Source: Bacillus sp. REN3
Lineage (GTDB): Bacteria > Bacillota > Bacilli > Bacillales > Cytobacillaceae
Direction: 5' to 3'
DNA length: 64,000 bases
Assembly: GCF_017912555.1 (NCBI RefSeq)
Contig: NZ_JAERSD010000016.1
Coordinates: forward strand, 43,126-107,125
The translations under genes and the position numbers were made by a program. Numbering within the stretch: position 1 is the first letter of the stretch; each line of letters begins with the position of its first letter. Shown here one piece after another: positions 57,446-64,000 of this stretch. The notes below the pieces were generated by a model that saw only the letters and a list, made by a program, of their open reading frames with translations, was not told the origin of the DNA and did not search any database.

Positions 57446-59206
57446 TTAATTGTTTTTGAAATATCTCGCCAACCCCTCAGAGATGCCACTCGCCACTTTT
57501 TCCTGATATTGAGGGCTATTGACGAGCATTTCCTCTGCCGGATTGCTCAAGTATCCTAGCTCGATCAGCACGCTTTTTTGCCTGTTTTCCCTTATGACGT
57601 GGTAATCGCCAAACCGTGTACCCCGGTCCTTCAGCATGGTCCTGTTGATCACAGCCGAATGGATTTCCTTACCGAGGGGCTTTTGGCTGGAATGATAGTA
57701 ATAAGTCGTCATTCCCCTTATGCTCCGGTCATTGATGCTGTCATAATGCAGGCTGATGAACGCATCTGCGTTATGATAGTGGGCCGTGCTGACCCGGGAG
57801 CCAAGCGATAGGTAGGAGTCATGGTTCCTGGTAAGGATGACGTTCGTGCCCGAAGCTTTAAGCTTGTCATAAAGGGACTGGGCAGTCTTTAAAGTCAATG
57901 TTTTCTCAAGCGTTCCCCTGACGCCTGTCGTACCATTATCCCTGCCTCCATGGCCGGGATCGATGATGACCGTCTTATTTTTTATATGTTTTTCAGCACC
58001 TGGCTTTTCAACCTGTTGGGCATTTCCAGCGACTGTGACGATCCAGCCGGCGACATAGCCAATCTTACCGTCAGGCAATGAAATTTCATACCAATCTTTC
58101 TTCAGGCTCCTGACCGGGTAGAGTTCGCCCTGATTTGCCCTCCGAATGACTGCCGTTGCGGTGCTTGGTCCTTTTCGGATATTTGTACCGTTCTCAAGGA
58201 TTTTGACAATGCTCTTTTGGGTTGTCTGTTTTGGAGGAATAGCGGGCCCGCTTTGTTTCTTGTCAAAAAACCAGGCTGCTGCCCAGCCAGTTTTCCCCGG
58301 CCGGTATTCAATTTTCATCCAATTATTTTGTTCATCGAGGATTTGGAAGCTTTGACCCTTGGAAACCGAACCAACAATTTTGCTGTTGAGTGAATTTCGC
58401 TCACGGACATTCAAGGTGGAAGCTGTCACCATTCCTGTATACTGTCCCGATGATACTTTATCCTTTGTGCCTGTTCCTGCCTGATTCAGGAATTGGCTGC
58501 TTACCCACGCTTTCCTGCCAGAATAGGTAATGCTTGTCCAGCCATTGGACTGTTCGAATATTTCAACTATTGTCCCTTTCTTCAAACTTCCGATTGTCCT
58601 GGCATTCAATGAAGGGTGATCACGGACATTCAATGAGTCTGCAGAGATTGTGGCAGTGTTCTTTGTTTTGGTAGTGCTTGAAGATTTCCCCGGAATTTCA
58701 GTGCTGCTTGTTCGTAAATATTCACCTGAAACCCAGCCTTGTAGTGATCCGCTGCTGATTTGTATCCACTGCCCACTGGTACTTAGGATTTTAACAGATT
58801 GGCCATTATTGAGGGAGCCAATGATGCTAAAGTTCGTACCGGGACCTTTGCGGACCCTGAGACCATTTGCTGTTACTTTGCCGGTGTCGCTGTTGGAGAT
58901 TGCTGAGCCAGGGGAAGGGTCATTTCCAAGCTTTTCAGTAAACCATTCCGCTACCCAGCCTTCTTTTCCCCTGCCAAGGCTGATCTTGATCCAGTCACCT
59001 GATTCTTTAAGAATCGGATACTGTTCTCCCTTCCTGACAGAACCGGCAATAGGATAGCTTAAGCCGGGGCCCTGTCTTACGTTCAGGCTGGTTGCTGTAA
59101 TCTTTAGCTTTCCATTGGCCGCTTCTGCGCGATCATGGCCCGCTGGCAGGCTCGATAAGATCAGGAGCAAACTAAGGACGGCTGCAATCATGCTATTCTT
59201 GGACAA
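57446..59206 (-). CDS. N-acetylmuramoyl-L-alanine amidase with five SH3 domains (YrvJ-like)
   Basis: A 586-residue secreted autolysin. Signal peptide about 1-29 (ending RAEAA). Five bacterial SH3 modules follow at about 32-95, 108-163, 188-243, 255-312 and 333-390, each with the N-V-R-x-x-P-like start and a Trp-Val/Ala end. The C-terminal Amidase_3 domain (about 408-583) has the zinc ligands in IDPGHGGRDNG, GTLEKTL and SLHYDS and the catalytic Glu in LIELGYLSN. It cuts the amide bond between the glycan and the stem peptide. YrvJ of B. subtilis is in the same place next to dtd. Confidence 0.92.
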   Translation of the reverse strand: MSKNSMIAAVLSLLLILSSLPAGHDRAEAANGKLKITATSLNVRQGPGLSYPIAGSVRKGEQYPILKESGDWIKISLGRGKEGWVAEWFTEKLGNDPSPGSAISNSDTGKVTANGLRVRKGPGTNFSIIGSLNNGQSVKILSTSGQWIQISSGSLQGWVSGEYLRTSSTEIPGKSSSTTKTKNTATISADSLNVRDHPSLNARTIGSLKKGTIVEIFEQSNGWTSITYSGRKAWVSSQFLNQAGTGTKDKVSSGQYTGMVTASTLNVRERNSLNSKIVGSVSKGQSFQILDEQNNWMKIEYRPGKTGWAAAWFFDKKQSGPAIPPKQTTQKSIVKILENGTNIRKGPSTATAVIRRANQGELYPVRSLKKDWYEISLPDGKIGYVAGWIVTVAGNAQQVEKPGAEKHIKNKTVIIDPGHGGRDNGTTGVRGTLEKTLTLKTAQSLYDKLKASGTNVILTRNHDSYLSLGSRVSTAHYHNADAFISLHYDSINDRSIRGMTTYYYHSSQKPLGKEIHSAVINRTMLKDRGTRFGDYHVIRENRQKSVLIELGYLSNPAEEMLVNSPQYQEKVASGISEGLARYFKNN

Positions 59207-59393
59207 TGCTAATGACCCCTCCCTTTCTTGTTTTCTATAAACCCTATATTACCTGAATTTACCGGTGAAATCACCCGATTCCTTTTACTTTTATCGGATT
59301 TTCCGCGAAAAATTTTAATGGATTGGTTGACGAATGTAACTTTTTCTTTATTCTGGGCAGAATATGCAGGAATAGAAGAGGGAAGGTGATTGC

Positions 59394-59570
59394 ATGCGTA
59401 ATAGCGAGAAAGGACAATTTTCTTCATTTGGCGAGAATCAGCTTTTTGGAGTGGACTTCCATGATTTTATCCAGAGAGAACAAAGTTCACATGCTGTTGA
59501 ACTGGCGTCTGAATTCGGCCTGTCTCTCCGTGATGTGAAAAAATTAAAAAAGCAGCTTGGGCGTTCATGA
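59394..59570 (+). CDS. Small conserved-looking protein of 58 residues (YrzK-like position)
   Basis: ATG 59394 is preceded by AGGGAAGGTGATTGC, a good ribosome site. The 58-residue product begins MRNSEKGQFSSFGENQLFGV, has a central acidic stretch and ends in ELASEFGLSLRDVKKLKKQL, a helix-turn-helix-like pattern. It stands between the amidase and the hisS leader, where B. subtilis has the small gene yrzK. Function unknown; the ribosome site, composition and position support it as real. Confidence 0.65.
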   Translation: MRNSEKGQFSSFGENQLFGVDFHDFIQREQSSHAVELASEFGLSLRDVKKLKKQLGRS

Positions 59571-59577
59571 TTTGCCC

Positions 59578-59606
59578 TTGACAATCGCAGATCCACTCCG
59601 TATTAT
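59578..59606 (+). promoter_or_regulatory. SigA promoter of the hisS T-box transcript
   Basis: TTGACA at 59578-59583, 17 bp, then TATTAT at 59601-59606 (a TATAAT overlaps it 3 bases further on). Transcription would start near 59613, in front of the T-box. Confidence 0.78.
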
Positions 59607-59612
59607 AATATA

Positions 59613-59905
59613 AATAAAATGCCATATTGGAACTGTACCGTTGATGGAGCACAGTAGCCGAGAGACACATGAAAAGAGAGGGGATGCCCTGGCTGAAAGC
59701 ATTCCTGCATGATGACTTGGTGAATGAACACTCCGTAGGAATCCTCTTTGAACGTGGCATCAGCCATCATTAGGAGGGGACGTATTCAGGCGTTAACTGT
59801 CAAAGAGGAAGTGCGCTCAGGGGCGCCTTCAATTAGGGTGGCACCACGGGAATCAAAGCTCTCGTCCCTTGTTAGAATAGCAAGGGATTGGGGGCTTTTT
59901 TTATT
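59613..59905 (+). ncRNA. T-box riboswitch, histidine-specific, controlling hisS-aspS
   Basis: Stem I begins with GATGGAGCACAGTAGCC, giving the AGTA bulge of the specifier side; the returning strand has GAACACTCC, placing CAC (His) at 59729-59731 as the specifier codon opposite. The T-box sequence AGGGTGGCACCACGGG is at about 59837-59852, whose GGTGG/TGGCACC part binds the uncharged tRNA acceptor end. It is followed by the terminator (TCGTCCCTTG / CAAGGGATTG, about 59867-59892) and a run of seven T. Uncharged tRNA-His would favour the antiterminator and read-through. Confidence 0.9.
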
Positions 59906-59975
59906 TTTACATAGGCTGTTTTCTAAAAGATTGTTGTTTTCTGAATCAATTTTAAGAAAAATAAATCGTTTTCGA

Positions 59976-60104
59976 TTGATTGCAACGGAAGGTGAGAGAC
60001 TCCTGCGGATCAGCGGGTAAGTTGAGCCCCCACAGGCGCTTTTCCGACGAAGAGACTCAGCTCACCCCCCGCGGAAAGAGAGCAGCCTGAAGTGTAAATC
60101 AATC
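59976..60104. repeat. Bacillaceae intergenic repeat between the T-box and hisS
   Basis: Begins GATTGCAACGGAAGGTGAGAG, contains ACTCCTGCGG, CCCCACAGGCGCTT and CCCCGCGGAAAGAGAGCA, and ends TGAAGTGTAAATCAATC. This follows the pattern of a dispersed intergenic element I recall from many Bacillaceae genomes. It lies between the T-box terminator and the hisS ribosome site, so it is part of the hisS leader RNA. It has no coding content. Confidence 0.7.
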
Positions 60105-60184
60105 ATTTATTAAAAAACAGCAAATTTTACGAAAACAGCTTTTACATAAGATAGAATCTTGATGACGATGGAGGAGGATGCACC

Positions 60185-61477
60185 GTGGCTATTAAAATCA
60201 ATATTCCGCGGGGAACACAGGACATATTGCCGGGCCAGGCTGAAAAATGGCAGTTTATCGAAGAGAAAGCGAGGGAGCTTTGCGAAAGGTATCAGTACCG
60301 TGAAATCAGGACACCGATCTTCGAACAGACTGAATTGTTCCTGCGCAGTGTCGGCGATACGACGGATATTGTCCAAAAAGAAATGTACACTTTCGCAGAC
60401 CGGGGGAACAGGAGCCTGACATTGCGCCCTGAAGGGACTGCAGCTGCCGTCCGCTCTTTTGTCGAGAATAAGATGTTCGGAAATCCGAACCAGCCGGTAA
60501 AGCTTTATTATATGGGTCCGATGTTCAGGTATGAACGCCCACAGGCCGGGAGATTCCGTCAGTTCGTCCAATTCGGGATCGAAGCAATGGGCAGCGCTGA
60601 TCCTGCGATTGATGCGGAAGTGATTTCACTCGCCATGGCGATGTATCAGGAGTTGGGCTTGAAAAAACTGAAGCTTGTCATCAATAGCCTTGGAGACAAA
60701 GAAAGCCGCAAGGCGCACAGGGATGCCCTTGTTAATCATTTCGAGCCGCGGATCGGGGAATTTTGCAGCGACTGCCAGAACCGCCTGGAAAAGAACCCTA
60801 TGAGGATCCTGGATTGCAAGGCGGATCGGGATCACGAGCTGATGAAATCCGCTCCATCAATCCTTGAGTATCTAAATGAGGGTTCCTCTCAATACTTCTC
60901 AAAAGTGAAACAGTACCTTACAGATCTTGGCATCGAATTTGAAGTCGATCCTAACCTTGTCCGCGGACTTGATTATTACAATCACACTGCATTTGAAATC
61001 ATGAGCAATGCAGAAGGGTTCGGTGCGATTACCACGCTTTGCGGCGGTGGGCGCTACAACGGTCTTGTCGAAGAAATCGGCGGACCCGAAACTCCGGGAA
61101 TCGGTTTTGCTCTCAGCATTGAAAGGCTGTTATCCGCCCTTGATGCTGAAGGGGTTGAACTTCCTTTAAAAGAAGAAATCGACTGTTATCTCGTCTCACT
61201 TGGTGACAAGGCTAAAGATTACACAGTCGCCCTGCTGCACAAGCTGAGGGTTGCAGGATTTTCTGCTGAACGAGATTACCTTGACCGAAAAATAAAAGCT
61301 CAATTCAAGGCAGCCGACAGGATGAACGCAAGATATGTTGCTGTATTGGGTGATGATGAGCTGAACGAAAACAAGATCAATCTCAAAACGATGGAAACCG
61401 GTGAACAGACCGAATTGCCGCTTGAAGATTTCATTGATAAGTTCCATGAGATTTCCGGAACAAGGGGGAGTATGTAA
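60185..61477 (+). CDS. hisS: Histidyl-tRNA synthetase
   Basis: A 430-residue class II synthetase. Motif 1 around [12 protein letters not shown], motif 2 [20 protein letters not shown], histidine loops [12 protein letters not shown] and [14 protein letters not shown], motif 3 [12 protein letters not shown], and the C-terminal anticodon domain. Start is GTG 60185 behind GGAGGAGGATGCACC. The stop overlaps the aspS start (TAATG). Confidence 0.98.
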   Translation: MAIKINIPRGTQDILPGQAEKWQFIEEKARELCERYQYREIRTPIFEQTELFLRSVGDTTDIVQKEMYTFADRGNRSLTLRPEGTAAAVRSFVENKMFGNPNQPVKLYYMGPMFRYERPQAGRFRQFVQFGIEAMGSADPAIDAEVISLAMAMYQELGLKKLKLVINSLGDKESRKAHRDALVNHFEPRIGEFCSDCQNRLEKNPMRILDCKADRDHELMKSAPSILEYLNEGSSQYFSKVKQYLTDLGIEFEVDPNLVRGLDYYNHTAFEIMSNAEGFGAITTLCGGGRYNGLVEEIGGPETPGIGFALSIERLLSALDAEGVELPLKEEIDCYLVSLGDKAKDYTVALLHKLRVAGFSAERDYLDRKIKAQFKAADRMNARYVAVLGDDELNENKINLKTMETGEQTELPLEDFIDKFHEISGTRGSM

Positions 61478-63252
61478 TGTTTGGAAGAACGTATTTTTGT
61501 GGTGAAGTTACCGAAACAGCTATCGGAGAAAAAGTGACGCTAAAAGGCTGGGTGCAAAAGCGCCGGGACCTGGGGGGACTGATCTTCATCGATTTGCGCG
61601 ACCGGACAGGTATCGTGCAGATTGTTTTCAACCCGGATGTCTCACCTGAAGCACTGGCGATTGCCGATAAAGTAAGGACAGAATATGTACTTGATGTGAA
61701 AGGAACCGTTGTCGGCCGCGGGGAAGGAACCGTCAACGAAAACCTCAAGACAGGGAAAGTCGAAGTCCAGGCGGAAGAACTGACCATCATCAATGAAGCG
61801 AAAACCACACCTTTCGTGATCGCTGATAAGACCGATGTTTCCGAAGATGTCCGTTTGAAGTACAGGTATCTTGACCTTCGCCGACCAGTGATGTTTGAAA
61901 CGTTCAAAATGAGGCATCAGGTCACGAAAGCGATCAGGGATTTCCTTGACAGCGAGGGATTCATGGATGTCGAGACGCCGATCTTAACGAAAAGCACCCC
62001 AGAAGGAGCAAGGGATTATCTGGTGCCAAGCAGGGTGCATCCCGGTGAATTCTATGCGCTTCCTCAATCTCCGCAGCTTTTTAAGCAGCTGATGATGGTC
62101 GGAGGTTTCGAGCGTTATTACCAGATTGCCCGCTGCTTCCGCGATGAGGACTTGCGCGCTGACCGACAACCTGAATTCACTCAGGTGGACATTGAGGCAA
62201 GCTTCATGAGCCAGGAAGATATCCTGGGATTGACCGAACGCATGATGCAAAAAGTCATGAAGGATGTTAAAGGATTGGACATTCCTATACCATTTCCGCG
62301 CATGACCTTTGAAGAGGCCATGGATCGTTTTGGCTCAGACAAGCCTGATACCCGATTTGACATGGAACTGATTGACCTATCCGATACAGTCAAGGACTCA
62401 GGATTCAAGGTTTTCGCTTCAGCAGTGGCCGGTGGCGGCCAGGTAAAGGCAATCAATGTCAAAGGAGCTGCATCAAGGTACTCGCGGAAGGACATTGATG
62501 GGTTGACAGAGTTCGTTGCTGTTTACGGAGCAAAAGGGCTTGCATGGCTAAAGGCGGAGGAAGGCGGCCTAAAGGGGCCGATTTCGAAGTTCTTCGCCCA
62601 GGAGGACCAGGAAGCCCTTATTTCCAAACTTGATGCCGAAACTGGCGATTTGCTGCTGTTCGTGGCTGACAGAAAGAATGTTGTCGCCGACGCGCTTGGC
62701 GCTCTCCGCCTGAAGCTCGGAAAAGAAATCGGCCTGATTGACCAGAGCAAGTTCAATTTCCTCTGGATTACTGACTGGCCGCTGCTGGAGTTCGACGAGG
62801 AAGCGGGCCGCTTCTTCGCTGCGCACCATCCTTTCACGATGCCTGTACGCGAGGATTTGCCATTGCTTGAAAGTGACCCATCAAATGTAAAGGCACAGGC
62901 TTATGACCTTGTCCTGAATGGCTATGAGCTGGGGGGCGGCTCGCTGAGGATTTTCGAACGGGACGTTCAGGAAAAGATGTTTTCTGTGCTTGGATTCACG
63001 AAAGAACAGGCAAATGAGCAATTCGGTTTCCTGCTTGAGGCGTTCGAATACGGTACGCCGCCGCATGGCGGAATCGCTCTTGGCCTTGACAGGATGGTGA
63101 TGCTGCTGGCTGGCAGGTCCAACCTGCGTGACACGATTGCATTTCCTAAAACGGCAAGCGCGAGCGACTTGCTGACAGATGCTCCAGGGGAAGTGAGCAG
63201 TGCCCAGCTCGATGAGCTTCATCTGTCATTAAATGTCAAGAAAGACTCGTGA
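61477..63252 (+). CDS. aspS: Aspartyl-tRNA synthetase
   Basis: A 591-residue bacterial-type class II AspRS. N-terminal OB anticodon domain ([24 protein letters not shown] in two parts), motif 2 [21 protein letters not shown] insertion domain (about 290-420) and motif 3 [15 protein letters not shown]. Expressed with hisS from the T-box promoter, as in B. subtilis; thus AspRS supply follows histidine status. Confidence 0.98.
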   Translation: MFGRTYFCGEVTETAIGEKVTLKGWVQKRRDLGGLIFIDLRDRTGIVQIVFNPDVSPEALAIADKVRTEYVLDVKGTVVGRGEGTVNENLKTGKVEVQAEELTIINEAKTTPFVIADKTDVSEDVRLKYRYLDLRRPVMFETFKMRHQVTKAIRDFLDSEGFMDVETPILTKSTPEGARDYLVPSRVHPGEFYALPQSPQLFKQLMMVGGFERYYQIARCFRDEDLRADRQPEFTQVDIEASFMSQEDILGLTERMMQKVMKDVKGLDIPIPFPRMTFEEAMDRFGSDKPDTRFDMELIDLSDTVKDSGFKVFASAVAGGGQVKAINVKGAASRYSRKDIDGLTEFVAVYGAKGLAWLKAEEGGLKGPISKFFAQEDQEALISKLDAETGDLLLFVADRKNVVADALGALRLKLGKEIGLIDQSKFNFLWITDWPLLEFDEEAGRFFAAHHPFTMPVREDLPLLESDPSNVKAQAYDLVLNGYELGGGSLRIFERDVQEKMFSVLGFTKEQANEQFGFLLEAFEYGTPPHGGIALGLDRMVMLLAGRSNLRDTIAFPKTASASDLLTDAPGEVSSAQLDELHLSLNVKKDS

Positions 63253-63270
63253 TATCCATTTCTCAATTAC

Positions 63271-63299
63271 TTGAACTTCGTTTCTGTGTGTGATATTAT
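63271..63299 (+). promoter_or_regulatory. SigA promoter of the 6S RNA
   Basis: TTGAAC (63271-63276), 17-bp spacer, TATTAT (63294-63299). Start of transcription would be about 63306-63314. Confidence 0.75.
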
Positions 63300-63313
63300 A
63301 CTAACAAAAGATA

Positions 63314-63502
63314 AAGAGTCCTGATGTGTTCGTTGTTAAACCTGAAGTTTTGACCTAACATTTTTCGTTCGGGAGCCTGAGTTTCCTGGCAGCGTAAATG
63401 CCTCTGGCTTGAGGACTTACAGAAACCTGGAACAGGGCACCCACCTGCTGAGAGCGGGTTCAAGACGAAGGCATCTAAAGCGACGGCACGATTGGGACTC
63501 TC
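63314..63502 (+). ncRNA. bsrA: 6S RNA (bsrA type)
   Basis: About 189 nt whose ends AGAGTCCTGATGTG and ATTGGGACTCT pair to close the long hairpin; a large central bubble is expected between AACCTGAAGTTTTGACC and the GCACGATTG side. 6S RNA mimics an open promoter and binds SigA-RNA polymerase. The gene lies just downstream of aspS in B. subtilis (bsrA), and the 5' sequence fits that RNA. Followed by a terminator at 63517-63543. Confidence 0.85.
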
Positions 63503-63516
63503 TGATACATACTTTT

Positions 63517-63543
63517 AAAACCATGCCTTGCATGGTTTTTTTT
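63517..63543 (+). terminator. Terminator of the 6S RNA unit
   Basis: AAAACCATGC, 3-nt loop, GCATGGTTTTTTTT. Confidence 0.92.
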
Positions 63544-63574
63544 CAAAGGAAAAGAAATTATAAAATTTTGTTCT

Positions 63575-63608
63575 CCACAGCATTTTGTGCTGTGGTATTT
63601 TTATTTTA
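63575..63608. terminator. Second hairpin terminator downstream of the 6S RNA
   Basis: CCACAGCA / TGCTGTGG with a 4- to 5-nt loop followed by a T-rich tail TATTTTTATTTTAC. No gene is visible between it and the first terminator, so it may be a back-up terminator. Confidence 0.7.
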
Positions 63609-64000
63609 CGGAGCCCAACATTCTGAAGCGAATTTTTTCAACAGGGGAGCACATCCGTGCCTCTTTGATCTTTTTGTATCCGATTCTCTGTTATCTGCTG
63701 AAAAACGGAAAAGCAAAAAGAACGTTTTATAATTGCCTGACTATATATGAAAGAGTTGGACAGGCTGCGGCGGAGGGCCATTTTTTATCGGTGGGAACTG
63801 GTACAAATCATAGGTGATTTCAACAGTTGATTGTTGATTCCGACAAAGTTCCACTTAGTGGAATTGGATCCAGGCGCTACTTTATTTGCAAAAACCCAAA
63901 CGGTTGTTTTTTAAAAAGAAAGACTGTGTTAAAGCTGAATGTTGTTTTTTAAAGAGTTGATTGGAACGGAAGGGACTGACTCCTCGAAAATGCTAATGCA
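63609..64000. other. Window end: no gene, part of a Bacillaceae repeat at the edge
   Basis: About 390 bp with no credible coding frame or RNA gene. The last ~45 bases (from about 63957, GTTGATTGGAACGGAAGGGA, then GACTCCTCG) begin another copy of the element found before hisS and are cut by the window end. Confidence 0.5.

Noticed and set aside
63409..63732. 107-codon plus-strand frame over the 6S RNA end
   Set aside because: Covers the structured RNA and its terminator and has no start signals.

Overview
The window is a contiguous piece of a low-to-moderate GC Firmicutes chromosome, almost certainly an endospore-forming Bacillaceae (Bacillus, Mesobacillus or Cytobacillus type). The evidence is the strong AGGAGG-type ribosome sites, many TTG starts, the sporulation genes (spoIIB, spoIVFA/FB, spo0B, safA, coxA-like, bofC, spoVB), and a gene order that follows the Bacillus subtilis valS-folC-comC-spoIIB-maf-radC-mreBCD-minCD-spoIVFAB-rng-rplU-rpmA-spo0B-obg-pheBA-nifS/nad-safA-bofC-ruvAB-queA-tgt-yajC-spoVB-secDF-recJ-apt-relA-dtd-hisS-aspS block almost gene for gene.

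Layout: 1-3 kb, the end of valS and, pointing back at it, an overlapping pair of RimK/ATP-grasp ligases of unknown substrate. 3-15 kb, folC, then a type IV pilus locus: a membrane-protein gene broken by three frameshifts, a VanW/G5-like exported protein, pilB, pilT, pilC, one pilin, the prepilin peptidase (comC of B. subtilis), pilM, pilN, pilO, and then spoIIB. 15-21.7 kb, maf, radC and the shape/septum genes mreBCD-minCD. 21.8-28.3 kb, spoIVFAB, rng, the L21 leader with rplU-prp-rpmA, spo0B and obg. 28.4-37.3 kb, an intergenic repeat, pheB-pheA, niaR and nifS facing a vestigial nadB followed by intact nadC-nadA, then safA with a large Met/Pro/Gly tandem repeat and an overlapping kinase-fold gene. 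37.4-50.8 kb, a spore lipoprotein, bofC, ruvAB, queA-tgt-yajC, small membrane proteins, spoVB, comN, secDF, a cation diffusion facilitator and lapA. 51.2-57.4 kb, recJ-apt-relA-dtd. 57.4-64 kb, a five-SH3 amidase, a 58-codon gene, a His-specific T-box, hisS-aspS, a 6S RNA, and copies of a common Bacillaceae repeat.

Most of the window is conserved housekeeping. What departs from the B. subtilis reference is: (i) the full type IV pilus assembly set built around comC, with a retraction ATPase and a PilB carrying an MshEN-like (c-di-GMP-binding type) N-terminus; (ii) the ATP-grasp pair between valS and folC; (iii) loss of nadB with its two ends still visible; (iv) the expanded SafA repeat; and (v) the frame-disrupted membrane-protein gene at the head of the pilus locus. 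All assignments come from reading the sequence and from remembered family signatures; no database search was run.
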